64,000 nt of DNA from UBA4408 sp002389785 (GCA_035438985.1 DAORJK010000008.1:1-64000); one strand, 5' to 3'. Positions 33,332 through 42,289 are shown, counted from the stretch's first letter. Made by a program: numbers and translations. Notes: a model not told the origin generated them from the letters alone.

Positions 33332-35500
33332 CTATTTTATATCAAATCTGTCCGCATTCATCACCTTTGTCCAGGCTTTAATAAAGTCGCTTACAAAACG
33401 CTCTTTATTATCGTCTTGTGCATAAAACTCTGAATAGGCACGTAATATTGAGTTTGAACCAAATACCAAATCAACCCTCGTTGCTGTCCATTTGGTAGAA
33501 CCGCTTTTACGGTCTACTACGTTGTACAAATTTTCTCCGGCAGGTTTCCAGGTATAACGCATATCGGTAAGATTTACAAAAAAGTCATTGCTCAAACTTC
33601 CAACTTTATCTGTAAATACTCCATGTTTTTGTGCACCAAAGTTAGTTCCCAGTACACGCATTCCGCCAATCAATACAGTCATTTCGGGGGCAGTTAATCC
33701 CATTAACTGACAGCGGTCAACTAACAATTCTTCGGGTTGAACGGTATAGCTCTTTTTAATCCAATTTCTAAATCCGTCGTGCACCGGTTCCAAATAGCTA
33801 AATGATTCAACATCGGTTTCTTCTTGCTTAGCATCGCCTCGTCCTCCGGTAAATGGAACTTTAACTTTATGTCCGGCATCGTGTGCAGCTTTTTCTATCG
33901 CCGCAACACCGCCTAAAACAATCAAATCGGCCATGCTTACTTTTTTCTTTAGTCCGGCTTGAATTTCCTTTAACTTGCTTACAACACGACTTAATTTTTC
34001 AGGTTCATTTCCTTCCCAATTTATTTGCGGTGTTAAACAAATTCTTGCACCGTTGGCACCACCTCTAAAATCAGAACCTCTAAAGGTACGCGCACTGTCC
34101 CAAGCTGTTGTGATAAGATCAACCGAAGAAATTCCTGAATTGAGCAATTTCGACTTTAACTCTTCTGTTTCTGCATCCGTAAGCGTATATTCAGCAGCAG
34201 GAATTGGATCTTGCCAAATTAAATCTTCGCTTGGTACATCTGCACCTAAGTAGCGACTTTTCGGTCCTAAATCGCGGTGAGTAAGTTTAAACCAGGCACG
34301 TGCAAATACATCTTCAAAATACTTTGGTTCATTGTAAAATCGTTCCGATATCTTACGGTATTCAGGATCCATTTTCATGGCCATATCCGCATCCGTCATA
34401 ATTGGGTTTCGGCGTACACCTTTAATATGTGCGTCGAACGGTTTATCTTCTTCCTTAATATTAATGGGCTCCCATTGCCATGCACCGGCCGGACTTTTTT
34501 TCAATTCCCATTCATACTTCAACAACAAATAAAAATACGTGTGATTCCATTTGTTGGGTGTTGTGGTCCAAGCGCCTTCAAGACCGCTGGTTACTGTATC
34601 TTCAGCATTCCCTTTACCGCTTGGATTCATCCATCCGAATCCTTGTTGATGAACATCACCTGCCTCAGGATTAGGACTTAATTTTGAAGCATCTCCATTT
34701 CCATGTGCTTTTCCAACTGTATGTCCTCCGGCAGCCAGTGCAACTGTTTCTTCGTCGTTCATAGCCATTCTTTTGAAGGTTGTTCTAACGTCCATGGCTG
34801 TTCTCAAAGGATCAGGTTTTCCATCTACACCTTCGGGATTCACATATATTAAACCCATTTGAACAGCTGCTAATGGATTGTCCAACGAATCGCTCGTTGC
34901 ATCTGCATACCTCGATTTTCCCAGCCATTCTTTTTCAACTCCCCAATTAATATCCTTTTCAGGATTCCAAATATCCTCACGTCCTCCGGCAAATCCGAAT
35001 GTTTTAAAGCCCATCGATTCATAGGCCATATTACCCGCAAGAATAAATAAATCGGCCCAGGATATTTTGTTTCCATATTTCTTTTTAACCGGCCAAAGCA
35101 ACCTTCTTGCCTTATCCAGGTTAGCATTATCGGGCCAACTGTTAAGCGGTGCGAAACGTTGATTTCCATTATTTGCTCCGCCTCGTCCATCCGTTACACG
35201 GTAGGTTCCTGCTGCGTGCCATGCCATGCGAATCATTAATCCACCATAATGTCCCCAATCTGCCGGCCACCAATCTTGGCTTTCGGTCATCAAATTTTTT
35301 AAATCAGTTTTTAAATTTTCGAGGTTCAGTTTTTTAAACTCTTCCTTGTAATTAAATTCAGCTTGGTTGGGATTAGATTTGCGATCGTGTTGATGCAGAA
35401 TATCTAAATTTAAGCTGTTGGGCCACCAATTTGTTACTGTATTTTGAGTAAGGGTGTTTCCACCATGCATAACCGGACATTTTCCTTTTTTTGTTTCCAT
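33332..35500 (-). CDS. katG: Catalase-peroxidase
   Basis: KatG is a haem enzyme that removes hydrogen peroxide by catalase and peroxidase activities. The 722-aa protein has both fused peroxidase domains. In the active N-terminal domain Arg91, Trp94 and His95 are in RMAWHAAGT, the proximal His260 is in AAGGHTVGKAHG, and the residues for the Met-Tyr-Trp adduct are Trp94, Tyr219 and Met245. Spacing between them equals that of the Mycobacterium enzyme. The C-terminal domain lacks a haem site, as normal. It follows perR by 12 nt, so peroxide control by PerR is likely. Confidence 0.97.
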   Translation of the reverse strand: METKKGKCPVMHGGNTLTQNTVTNWWPNSLNLDILHQHDRKSNPNQAEFNYKEEFKKLNLENLKTDLKNLMTESQDWWPADWGHYGGLMIRMAWHAAGTYRVTDGRGGANNGNQRFAPLNSWPDNANLDKARRLLWPVKKKYGNKISWADLFILAGNMAYESMGFKTFGFAGGREDIWNPEKDINWGVEKEWLGKSRYADATSDSLDNPLAAVQMGLIYVNPEGVDGKPDPLRTAMDVRTTFKRMAMNDEETVALAAGGHTVGKAHGNGDASKLSPNPEAGDVHQQGFGWMNPSGKGNAEDTVTSGLEGAWTTTPNKWNHTYFYLLLKYEWELKKSPAGAWQWEPINIKEEDKPFDAHIKGVRRNPIMTDADMAMKMDPEYRKISERFYNEPKYFEDVFARAWFKLTHRDLGPKSRYLGADVPSEDLIWQDPIPAAEYTLTDAETEELKSKLLNSGISSVDLITTAWDSARTFRGSDFRGGANGARICLTPQINWEGNEPEKLSRVVSKLKEIQAGLKKKVSMADLIVLGGVAAIEKAAHDAGHKVKVPFTGGRGDAKQEETDVESFSYLEPVHDGFRNWIKKSYTVQPEELLVDRCQLMGLTAPEMTVLIGGMRVLGTNFGAQKHGVFTDKVGSLSNDFFVNLTDMRYTWKPAGENLYNVVDRKSGSTKWTATRVDLVFGSNSILRAYSEFYAQDDNKERFVSDFIKAWTKVMNADRFDIK

Positions 35501-35512
35501 TGATATTATATG

Positions 35513-35929
35513 TTAGTTTTTAAATTCTCCACTAATTTGAAGCGTGATATCTTTTATTTTAAAGCCTTTTATCTTTTTTCCGGCAAAATAATTTTTTAAT
35601 AAACCATCTAGCTCTTGGTCTTCAAAATCTTCAATGCGATCGGTTTCACTGCAGTATAAATGATGGTGTTGATGCAATATGGCGTCGTATCGCATCACAT
35701 CTTTTTCGTTTTTTACTTTTCGAAGTAATTCATTTACTACCAACGAATCAAGTACTTTGTATACCGTTCCTACCGAAATATTGGGATGATTTTTTTTAAT
35801 GTATTCAATTATGTTTTCAGCAGTAGGATGGTTCTTTAGCTTCACTACTGCTTCGTATATTGCCATACGTTGAGGAGTAATTTTTAATCCCTTTTGGCTC
35901 AGTTGAGTTCGTAAACCGTCTAATTTCAT
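35513..35929 (-). CDS. perR: Fur-family peroxide regulator PerR-like
   Basis: The 138-aa protein has a winged-helix DNA-binding half (TPQRMAIYEAVVKLKNHPTA; ISVGTVYKVLDSL) and a C-terminal metal half. Residues that would form the regulatory iron or manganese site are His34, Asp82, His88, His90 and Asp101. Asp at the last position, rather than Glu, is typical of PerR. Unusually, only one Cys (Cys93 in LYCSETD) remains of the two CxxC pairs that hold structural zinc in Bacillus PerR. It is divergent from the DUF5723-like gene and co-transcribed with katG, so a peroxide-sensing repressor of its own operon is the best reading. Confidence 0.86.
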   Translation of the reverse strand: MKLDGLRTQLSQKGLKITPQRMAIYEAVVKLKNHPTAENIIEYIKKNHPNISVGTVYKVLDSLVVNELLRKVKNEKDVMRYDAILHQHHHLYCSETDRIEDFEDQELDGLLKNYFAGKKIKGFKIKDITLQISGEFKN

Positions 35930-35952
35930 GCTTGCTTTGTGCGAAATTATTT

Positions 35953-35969
35953 CAAAGATAATTATTCTT
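35953..35969 (-). promoter_or_regulatory. perR-katG promoter with candidate PerR operator
   Basis: The reverse strand carries TATCTTTG (35953-35960), an exact -7 element. A near-palindrome, AAGATAATTATTCTT (35955-35969), overlaps it. It resembles the AT-rich Per-box (TTATAATnATTATAA) only loosely. An operator over the -7 box would fit autoregulation, but this is inference. Confidence 0.35.
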
Positions 35970-36145
35970 ATTTAGGAAATATTGCTTGTTGAAAGATTGT
36001 GAAAAAATTGGAGGAAGTACAGTTAGTATAATCCCTTAGCAAAACTGTATACGGTTATAATTCATTCATTTAATCAGCTGGCAAGGTTTAGAGTATCAGG
36101 TAAAATTTACGACCTTTACTAAAACTATTCACTAAACAATGCTTT

Positions 36146-37597
36146 ATGCCTTTTAGAAAGAGGTACTTCATGTTGTTTTTTTTATTGACGATGAAATACC
36201 TTCATGCGCAGGAAATGTTGGGCATCGCCAATAGCAATTATGCAGGTATGATGGGCGTGGAGCTTAACCCGGCATCCATTGTTGGAGCTCCATATCGCTG
36301 GGAAGTGCACCTAGTATCACTGGATGTTTTTGCCATGAACAATTATTTATTCTTAAAAAAAGATAGCAAAGCAATCAGTAGTTTACGAAAGGGTACAAGT
36401 ATACCACCCGATAGAGTAACATATAAAAATACAAGCAACGATAAAAGTGCCAATGTGCAGGCTTTTGCTAAGGCTCCCGGTTTTATTTATTCGAACGAAA
36501 AATTTGGAATTGGGTTGCATGCTTCAACACGGGTTGCGCTTGGCGCAAGAGGAGTGCCGTATCACCTGGCAAATTTTATGAAAGAAGGGTTTGACTTTAC
36601 GCAACAGCAAAAAATTAATTATTCAGGAGGCAATGCAAAAATTGCCGGAATGAATTGGCATGAGTTGGGAATAACAGCTGGTATGAGCCTAATTAATACT
36701 AAATCTTCTTACCTCGCAGCCGGAATCAGCCTCAACTATTTGCAAGGATTGAATAGTTTTTATTTGTTGGTCGACAACATCAATTACAATGTACAATCCG
36801 ACTCTTTGTGGGAAATTTATTTGGCAAAAGTTGAGTATGGACATGCCATGGCCGATCCTTCTGCCGGTACCGGTGGAACTGCCTTGGCTAAAAAAGGAAG
36901 AGGCATCGGTGGTAGTTTGGGATTTCAATTTTACCGCAATAGAAATCCGCTGGCCTATAATCCATGCACGAAAGAAAAATTAAAAAAGTACGATTACAAA
37001 ATAGGTTTTTCATTAATTGATATAGGTCGGGTTAAGTTTTCCAAAGCAGCCGAAAAATATGTTTTTAATAACGTTTCAACCAATTGGTTTGGAATTGATA
37101 CAGTAAAAATAAAGGGTGTTTCACAAACCGATGTAACCTTTAATAATCAATTTTTTGGTAATCCTCAGGCAGGGCTTGTTGCCAACGATTATGCTATAGG
37201 ATTGCCGGCTGCGGCATCAATACAATTCGATTATGCATTTACTCCCTTTTGGTACCTTAATTTTACAGCGATTCAACGAATTCCTTTTACCGATTACACG
37301 ATTCGACGTGCCAATCAACTTTCGCTTACACTGCGCTACGAACGCAAGCGATTTGAAATAGCTGTTCCCTACAGCTTTTACGATTATTTCAAACACCGTG
37401 TGGGTGTGTGCTTACGCTATCGCTTTTTAGTTTTAGGTACGGATATGATTGGACCTTATACCGGCAAATTTGATGCTTATGGATTGGATATTTACTTAGG
37501 TATTAAAATACAAGGTTTTGGTAAATGCAAAAAGAGTGCTGTTAGAACAGGAAAACGAAATTATCAGATGGATTGTTATCAGGAATTAAAAAGATAA
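36146..37597 (+). CDS. DUF5723-like outer-membrane protein
   Basis: The 483-aa protein has a signal peptide that ends near YLHAQ. The rest alternates short beta strands with glycine/asparagine turns. Typical segments are GMMGVELNPASIVGAPYRW (after the signal), GIGLHASTRVALGARGVPYH, KIGFSLIDIGRV, DYAIGLPAAASIQFDYAF and VGVCLRYRFLVLGTDMIGPY. The NPAS segment and the barrel-like end resemble Bacteroidota DUF5723 proteins, which are probably outer-membrane barrels related to PorV or FadL. Cysteines near the end (GKCKKS) are unusual for a barrel. Function unknown. An intrinsic terminator follows. Confidence 0.7.
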   Translation: MPFRKRYFMLFFLLTMKYLHAQEMLGIANSNYAGMMGVELNPASIVGAPYRWEVHLVSLDVFAMNNYLFLKKDSKAISSLRKGTSIPPDRVTYKNTSNDKSANVQAFAKAPGFIYSNEKFGIGLHASTRVALGARGVPYHLANFMKEGFDFTQQQKINYSGGNAKIAGMNWHELGITAGMSLINTKSSYLAAGISLNYLQGLNSFYLLVDNINYNVQSDSLWEIYLAKVEYGHAMADPSAGTGGTALAKKGRGIGGSLGFQFYRNRNPLAYNPCTKEKLKKYDYKIGFSLIDIGRVKFSKAAEKYVFNNVSTNWFGIDTVKIKGVSQTDVTFNNQFFGNPQAGLVANDYAIGLPAAASIQFDYAFTPFWYLNFTAIQRIPFTDYTIRRANQLSLTLRYERKRFEIAVPYSFYDYFKHRVGVCLRYRFLVLGTDMIGPYTGKFDAYGLDIYLGIKIQGFGKCKKSAVRTGKRNYQMDCYQELKR

Positions 37598-37684
37598 ATT
37601 CTAAATTAACTTTAGGGTTTAGATTTAGTACCATCATGTAATTCAACGATTCATTTGGTGTACATGGTTAAGCCATTATCCATC

Positions 37685-37715
37685 AGCGCATCGTTTTTAC
37701 TGATGCGCTTTTTCT
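37685..37715 (+). terminator. Intrinsic terminator behind the DUF5723-like gene
   Basis: AGCGCATC (37685-37692) pairs perfectly with GATGCGCT (37702-37709) across a nine-base loop, followed directly by TTTTTCTC. The rest of the gap from 37598 to hutH holds only the hutH promoter element. Confidence 0.8.
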
Positions 37716-37873
37716 CATTCAATGCTCTACTTGCTTAGTAGGTTGCTACAAATAAAGGAGATAAACAAGCTGTTTTTTCAATTCGCAAATGCTATAGTTT
37801 TTGCCACAACTTTCCAACACTACAAGCAAAAACTATTTCAAAATTTTATATACCAATCCTGGCTATATTCTGT

Positions 37874-37881
37874 TATTTTTG
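37874..37881 (+). promoter_or_regulatory. -7 promoter element for hutH
   Basis: TATTTTTG is an exact TAnnTTTG match and ends 23 nt before ATG 37905. This supports 37905 as the start over an upstream in-frame start near 37722, which would lie upstream of the promoter. Confidence 0.45.
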
Positions 37882-37904
37882 CTCCGGTTCAAATTTATTT
37901 TAGC

Positions 37905-39401
37905 ATGTCACCTCATACCATTAGTCCTGAATTACTCGATTTTTCAAGCCTTGAAAATTGTTTAACTAAAAAGCTGCAACTAAAATTGTCTGATGCATCG
38001 CGCAAGCTCATTACCGATTGTCGCGATTATCTGGATCATAAAATGGCTTCCAACAAAGAACCTATTTATGGCATTAATACCGGATTTGGTTCCTTGTGTG
38101 ATACCAAAATCCCTGATAAGGACTTAAGCAAATTACAAGAGAATTTAGTGATGAGTCATGCTTGCGGTACCGGAGAAGAAGTTCCGAAAGAGCTGGTTAA
38201 ATTAATGTTGCTGCTGAAAATACAAGGCTTGTCATACGGTAAAAGCGCAGTGCAATTACGTACTGTTGAACGTTTAATAGATTTTTATAATCACGATATT
38301 TTACCGGTGGTTTATCAACAAGGTTCCTTAGGTGCTTCCGGCGATTTAGCACCGTTAGCTCATTTGTCCTTACCCTTATTGGGAATGGGAGAAGTGTATT
38401 ACAAAAATGAAAGGCGCAACATGTCTGAAGTAATGAAGGAAATGAACTGGGAGGCAATTTCGCTTAAATCAAAGGAAGGTTTAGCCTTATTAAACGGTAC
38501 ACAGTTTATGAGTGCATACGGCTGCTGGTGTTTGATGAAAGCAACTAAATTGAGTTCCTGGGCCGATGCGGTAGCAGCTATTTCGTTGGAAGGATTTGAT
38601 GGGCGCACTGAACCTTTTAAAGAACACATTCACAGCATACGTCCTCATCAAGGGCAAATGCAAACGGCAAAAAATATGCGCGGCTTACTTCAAGGAAGTC
38701 AAATTGCTGCACAGGCCAAAACACATGTACAAGATCCTTATTCATTTCGTTGCATACCCCAAGTGCACGGCGCTTCAAAAGACGCTATCAACTATGTGCA
38801 ATCAGTTTTTTTAACCGAGATTAATGCTGTAACCGATAATCCTACTGTTTTTCCTGAAGAAGATGAAATTATTTCAGGAGGGAATTTTCATGGGCAACCG
38901 CTTGCTATTGCATTGGATTTGTTGTGTATCGCATTGAGCGAACTGGGTAATATTTCAGAACGACGCACCTATCAGTTGATATCCGGTTTGCGCAAACTGC
39001 CTGCTTTTTTAGTTGCTAACCCGGGATTGAATTCAGGATTTATGATTCCTCAATACACAGCTGCTTCCATTGTAAGCCAGAATAAACAGCTTTGTTCTCC
39101 CGCTTCAGTCGATTCCATTGTGTCGTCAAATGGTCAGGAAGATCATGTGAGCATGGGTGCGAATGCAGCCACTAAATGCTTTAAGGTGGTTGAAAATCTT
39201 GAAAGAATTCTTGCAATTGAATTAATGAATGCAGCCCAGGCGATAGAGTTTCGTCGACCACTTCGCAGCTCTGAAACACTCGAGAAAATTTTACTCAAGT
39301 ACCGAAAGCAGGTACCATCACTTAGCGAAGACCGCATTTTATATAGCGATATGGAACTTTCTTTACAATTTATAAAAAATGAAGTTGCTCCGCTTTCTTA
39401 G
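37905..39401 (+). CDS. hutH: Histidine ammonia-lyase (HAL/PAL family)
   Basis: The enzyme eliminates ammonia from histidine to give urocanate, or from another aromatic amino acid. The 498-aa protein has the MIO prosthetic-group triad Ala-Ser-Gly at 144-146 within GSLGASGDLAPLAHLSL. Other landmarks are YGINTGFGSL (Tyr of the active site), NGTQFMSAY, QDPYSFRCIPQVHGA, and the C-terminal SSNGQEDHVSMGANA. The His-Cys-type substrate-selecting region was not resolved by eye, so phenylalanine or tyrosine ammonia-lyase remains possible. No other hut gene is next to it. The 3' end overlaps the following gene by 23 bp. Confidence 0.9.
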   Translation: MSPHTISPELLDFSSLENCLTKKLQLKLSDASRKLITDCRDYLDHKMASNKEPIYGINTGFGSLCDTKIPDKDLSKLQENLVMSHACGTGEEVPKELVKLMLLLKIQGLSYGKSAVQLRTVERLIDFYNHDILPVVYQQGSLGASGDLAPLAHLSLPLLGMGEVYYKNERRNMSEVMKEMNWEAISLKSKEGLALLNGTQFMSAYGCWCLMKATKLSSWADAVAAISLEGFDGRTEPFKEHIHSIRPHQGQMQTAKNMRGLLQGSQIAAQAKTHVQDPYSFRCIPQVHGASKDAINYVQSVFLTEINAVTDNPTVFPEEDEIISGGNFHGQPLAIALDLLCIALSELGNISERRTYQLISGLRKLPAFLVANPGLNSGFMIPQYTAASIVSQNKQLCSPASVDSIVSSNGQEDHVSMGANAATKCFKVVENLERILAIELMNAAQAIEFRRPLRSSETLEKILLKYRKQVPSLSEDRILYSDMELSLQFIKNEVAPLS

Positions 39402-39978
39402 CCTGATTATTCTTTTCTTTCCACTTGCAACAGCGGCATGTGATTGTGTTGCTAAGAAAGATTTAACCATTGTTGAATGCCGCAAATTTGACGTTATCTT
39501 ATCCGGAATTGTTGATTCAGTGGCGCTATGCAATAAAGGTAAGGCCATAACTTTTATGCAAGTGAATGAAGTTTACAAGGGTGATATTGCGAATCGTTTT
39601 CATTTTGATTTTGATTGTGAAAGCTCCTGCCAAATGAGCTTTGCAAAGGGTGAACAATGGTTGATTTATGCAACCTACAATCCTGAATTAAAAGTGTATG
39701 AAGTTAATTTTTGCGATCGCAACCGTAAGTATTTTCAAAAAAATTCGGACGATTATTATACAACAAGTTTGGGCATAAATTGGAAGGATGAAATTGATTT
39801 TTTAAAAAAGAACATTGGCTTAAAGCCGAATGTCGCACAATCTGAATCAAGTAGTTCAAAAGATATAACTCAACGTGAAAATCAATTGGGAACCGGTAAA
39901 AATAACTTAGTATTGCTGCTTATTTCGGCCTTGTTATTCTTGCTTATTTACTTTTTCGTTACAAAAAAAATAAAATGA
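39379..39978 (+). CDS. Exported NTR/TIMP-like protein with C-terminal membrane anchor
   Basis: The 199-aa protein has a signal peptide (LLRFLSLIILFFPLATAA) and begins the mature part with CDCVAKKDLTIVECRKFDVI. A Cys-x-Cys start followed by a beta-rich domain (FMQVNEVYKGDI; CESSCQMSFAKGEQWLIYAT) is the pattern of the NTR/TIMP-like OB fold. Further Cys residues could form disulphides. A polar Ser-rich linker leads to one C-terminal helix (LVLLLISALLFLLIYFFV) and KKIK, so the protein is anchored with its domain outside. Its start is inside hutH. The role is unknown. Confidence 0.65.
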   Translation: MKLLRFLSLIILFFPLATAACDCVAKKDLTIVECRKFDVILSGIVDSVALCNKGKAITFMQVNEVYKGDIANRFHFDFDCESSCQMSFAKGEQWLIYATYNPELKVYEVNFCDRNRKYFQKNSDDYYTTSLGINWKDEIDFLKKNIGLKPNVAQSESSSSKDITQRENQLGTGKNNLVLLLISALLFLLIYFFVTKKIK

Positions 39979-40592
39979 ATCAACCTTATAAAGCTCATCC
40001 TTGGCATGGCATCGCTGCCGGCGACAATGTTCCGGAAATAGTAACAGCCTTTATCGAAATTGTTCCTTCAGACACAGTTAAGTATGAAGTTGATAAAAAC
40101 ACAGGCTATTTAAAAGTTGACCGTCCGCAAAAATTCAGCAACATTATTCCTGCATTGTATGGATTTATTCCGCAAACTTATTGTGGAAAAAAAGTAGCAG
40201 AGTTTTCAGCCATGAAAAGTGGAATACCAACATTAAAGGGCGATGGCGACCCATTAGACATTTGTGTTTTAAGTGAACGCAACATAACGCATGGGGATAT
40301 TATATTACCGGCTATTCCCATTGGTGGTTTCCGCATGATTGACAAAGGTGAAGCCGATGATAAGATTATTGCGGTGATGGCGAATGATGAAGTATATCGT
40401 GAATGGAAGGATATTGCTGATTGCCCTGATTCAATAGTACAACGTTTAAAACACTATTTTTTGACCTATAAAAATATGCCGGGCCTTGAAACGCGTAGTG
40501 TTGAAATAACTCAAACTTATGGTAAAAGTGAGGCATTTGAAGTTATTAAAAGGAGTTGTGAGGATTATAAATTGGAAATACTAAAAGCATAA
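39975..40592 (+). CDS. ppa: Inorganic pyrophosphatase
   Basis: The enzyme hydrolyses pyrophosphate and so pulls biosynthetic reactions forward. The 205-aa protein is of the family I type, with KYEVDKNTGYLKVDR near the N-terminus, ALYGFIPQTYCG, and the metal-binding signature DGDPLDICVL. Later segments GGFRMIDKGEADDKIIAVM and RLKHYFLTYK are also conserved. It is a little longer than E. coli Ppa. The start overlaps the preceding gene by 4 nt, suggesting coupling with the NTR-like gene. A bidirectional hairpin terminator is 2 nt behind its stop. Confidence 0.93.
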   Translation: MNQPYKAHPWHGIAAGDNVPEIVTAFIEIVPSDTVKYEVDKNTGYLKVDRPQKFSNIIPALYGFIPQTYCGKKVAEFSAMKSGIPTLKGDGDPLDICVLSERNITHGDIILPAIPIGGFRMIDKGEADDKIIAVMANDEVYREWKDIADCPDSIVQRLKHYFLTYKNMPGLETRSVEITQTYGKSEAFEVIKRSCEDYKLEILKA

Positions 40593-40593
40593 A

Positions 40594-40621
40594 AAAGCCG
40601 CTAGTATGCACCAGCGGCTTT
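40594..40621. terminator. Bidirectional hairpin terminator between ppa and the Spy-like gene
   Basis: AAAGCCGCT (40594-40602) and AGCGGCTTT (40613-40621) pair perfectly over nine bases with a ten-base loop. A runs before and T runs after let it act for both converging genes. Confidence 0.75.
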
Positions 40622-40645
40622 AAAATTTAACCAACACTATTTTTA

Positions 40646-41119
40646 TTAAGGTCTTTTTTCGCCTTTACGTTCCTGTATTTTCTTTAATAGTTCGCGCTTA
40701 AAATCTTCTTGCGCACGATACAATTTAGCTACCTTACGTATGGGCAAAACTGCTTTAAATTTCGAATGATATTCTTTCATAACATCCAGTTCTTTTTGCC
40801 TGAAGGCAACTTCACTGTCAATTAATGTTTCAACTTCTTTATCACTCAATTGATCTAAATTATCTTGTCCTTCGCGCGAATCTTTGCGTCGGCTTTGACG
40901 TATGGCTTGTATCTTAGCTTCAAACTCATTAAATACCGGCCAAAATTGTTGGGCTTCAGTTGGTGTTAATTCCAATTTATTCGTGAGGTAAGCAATTTTC
41001 ATCGCTTCTACTTTTTCTTTTCGTTCGCCTTTGTTCATTTTGTCGACTTGGCCGGGTTGCGCCAAAGCAATACTGCTTACTAATAGAAGCGTAGGTAACA
41101 GGAGCTGTATTTTTTTCAT
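40646..41119 (-). CDS. Spy/CpxP-like periplasmic helical protein
   Basis: The start at 41119 (MKKIQLLLPTLLLVSSIALA) gives a clean signal peptide and a 157-aa precursor; a longer frame from 41140 adds seven residues and overlaps the upstream gene. The mature part is helical and strongly charged (KMNKGERKEKVEAMKIAYL; LELTPTEAQQFWPVFNEFEA). LTPTEAQQFWP is like the LTxxQ segment of Spy and CpxP chaperones. A basic C-terminal helix (QERKGEKRP) closes it. As the third member of the sigma/anti-sigma cluster it may be a stress sensor or chaperone. Confidence 0.72.
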   Translation of the reverse strand: MKKIQLLLPTLLLVSSIALAQPGQVDKMNKGERKEKVEAMKIAYLTNKLELTPTEAQQFWPVFNEFEAKIQAIRQSRRKDSREGQDNLDQLSDKEVETLIDSEVAFRQKELDVMKEYHSKFKAVLPIRKVAKLYRAQEDFKRELLKKIQERKGEKRP

Positions 41120-41129
41120 TTTTTTAGGA

Positions 41130-41621
41130 TTAAAATTCATTGCTTATAGTTGTTAAATCGATGTTGTTACTTAGTAAATAATCTTCAATTTCTTCGTTGC
41201 TGATACCGTTATTATTTTCAATTTGTAAAGAGGTATTTTCAAGAACTTCGTCATCCAATTGTTCAGCAAGTTCTGATTCGTCAACACTGCTGAGGTATTG
41301 ACTGTCGTAATTTTGTATCAGTTCACTTGTTTGAGGCTCAGCAATGGTACCTGTGTTGTATGTAAAATAATAGATGCCCGAAAAAAGTATCAGAGTAACA
41401 GAGAGCGCAGCGAATGCCAATTTATAATTTGGGACCCAGTAAACTGGCGCTTTTACATTTGCATGTATTTTATCTTGCATTTGTCCCGGTAATTTTTCGA
41501 AATAATTTTCGGGAGCAGCAAACAGTTCTTTCTTTTCAATTTTTGATAAGGAAGGTGCTAATTTTTCTAAATTTTCATCTTCAAAATCTTCCAGTTCGTT
41601 TTTCATGTTTCTAGGATGCAT
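41130..41621 (-). CDS. Putative single-pass anti-sigma factor
   Basis: The 163-aa protein is acidic and has one transmembrane helix (LAFAALSVTLILFSGIYYF, residues about 70-88). The cytosolic N-terminal half has helix KLAPSLSKIEKKELFAAPEN followed by YFEKLPGQMQDKI, a pattern that recurs in small Bacteroidota proteins encoded behind ECF sigma factors. The outer half is rich in Glu and Asn (LAEQLDDEVLENTSLQIE). No zinc motif is seen. It is 15 nt behind the sigma gene. Start may be ATG 41606 (MKNELEDFEDE) rather than 41621. The anti-sigma role is inferred from position and topology. Confidence 0.65.
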   Translation of the reverse strand: MHPRNMKNELEDFEDENLEKLAPSLSKIEKKELFAAPENYFEKLPGQMQDKIHANVKAPVYWVPNYKLAFAALSVTLILFSGIYYFTYNTGTIAEPQTSELIQNYDSQYLSSVDESELAEQLDDEVLENTSLQIENNNGISNEEIEDYLLSNNIDLTTISNEF

Positions 41622-41636
41622 CTAAATTCAAATAGT

Positions 41637-42185
41637 TTAATTCTTTACAACAAATTCTTCAATTTTTTTTACGGCTATGTGGTAGGATGCTTTTAAAGCA
41701 CCTACAGAAGTACCTAAGACTTTGCTCATGTCTTCGTATTTAAAATTTTCATAATACTTCATGTTAAATACCAGGCGTTGCTTTTCAGGTAAGGTTAGGA
41801 TAGCTTTTTGCAATTTCAACTGTATTTCATCACCTCTAAAATAGTTATCATCTTCCAACGATTTGCAAAGCTGATATTCCACATCCACCATGGGTATAAA
41901 AAAACGGGTTCTTTTTTTCTTCAAAAAACTCAGTGATTCATTCGTTGCAATACGATACAGCCAGGTAAATAATTGCGATTCTTCTTTAAAACCAAGCAAG
42001 TTATTCCACACTTTTATCCATACGTTTTGAAGTACATCGTTCGTGTCATCGTGGTCGATGAGCATTCGACGAATATGCGTATACAAGCGTTTTTGATATT
42101 TTTTTACGAGTAAATTATAGGCATACGAACGTGTATTTTCTTCTCTGAATTTTATTAGAAGTTCTTTGTCGCTGTATTCCTCCAT
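41637..42185 (-). CDS. ECF-type RNA polymerase sigma factor
   Basis: The 182-aa protein has sigma region 2 (YAYNLLVKKYQKRLYTHIRR; DDTNDVLQNVWIKVWNNL; FTWLYRIATNESLSFLKKKR) and region 4 (LPEKQRLVFNMKYYENFKYE; MSKVLGTSVGALKASYHIAV). No region 1 or 3 is present, as in ECF factors. It directs RNA polymerase to a regulon, often envelope stress in Bacteroidota, and probably its own operon. It is the first gene of the three-gene unit with the anti-sigma-like and Spy-like genes. I do not see the promoter it recognises. Confidence 0.92.
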   Translation of the reverse strand: MEEYSDKELLIKFREENTRSYAYNLLVKKYQKRLYTHIRRMLIDHDDTNDVLQNVWIKVWNNLLGFKEESQLFTWLYRIATNESLSFLKKKRTRFFIPMVDVEYQLCKSLEDDNYFRGDEIQLKLQKAILTLPEKQRLVFNMKYYENFKYEDMSKVLGTSVGALKASYHIAVKKIEEFVVKN

Positions 42186-42289
42186 AAATAGTTACTGTAG
42201 TTGCCGCTTAATTATTGCCGGCAAGTTTGGGTCAGACAAGTCGAAGGATAAATGGTTTAAAGCACCCGGAAAAAATATTGAAAAGGGGT

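Noticed and set aside
34277..34681. A 134-codon forward frame opposite katG
   Set aside because: It overlaps the conserved katG sequence throughout and shows no domain or promoter.
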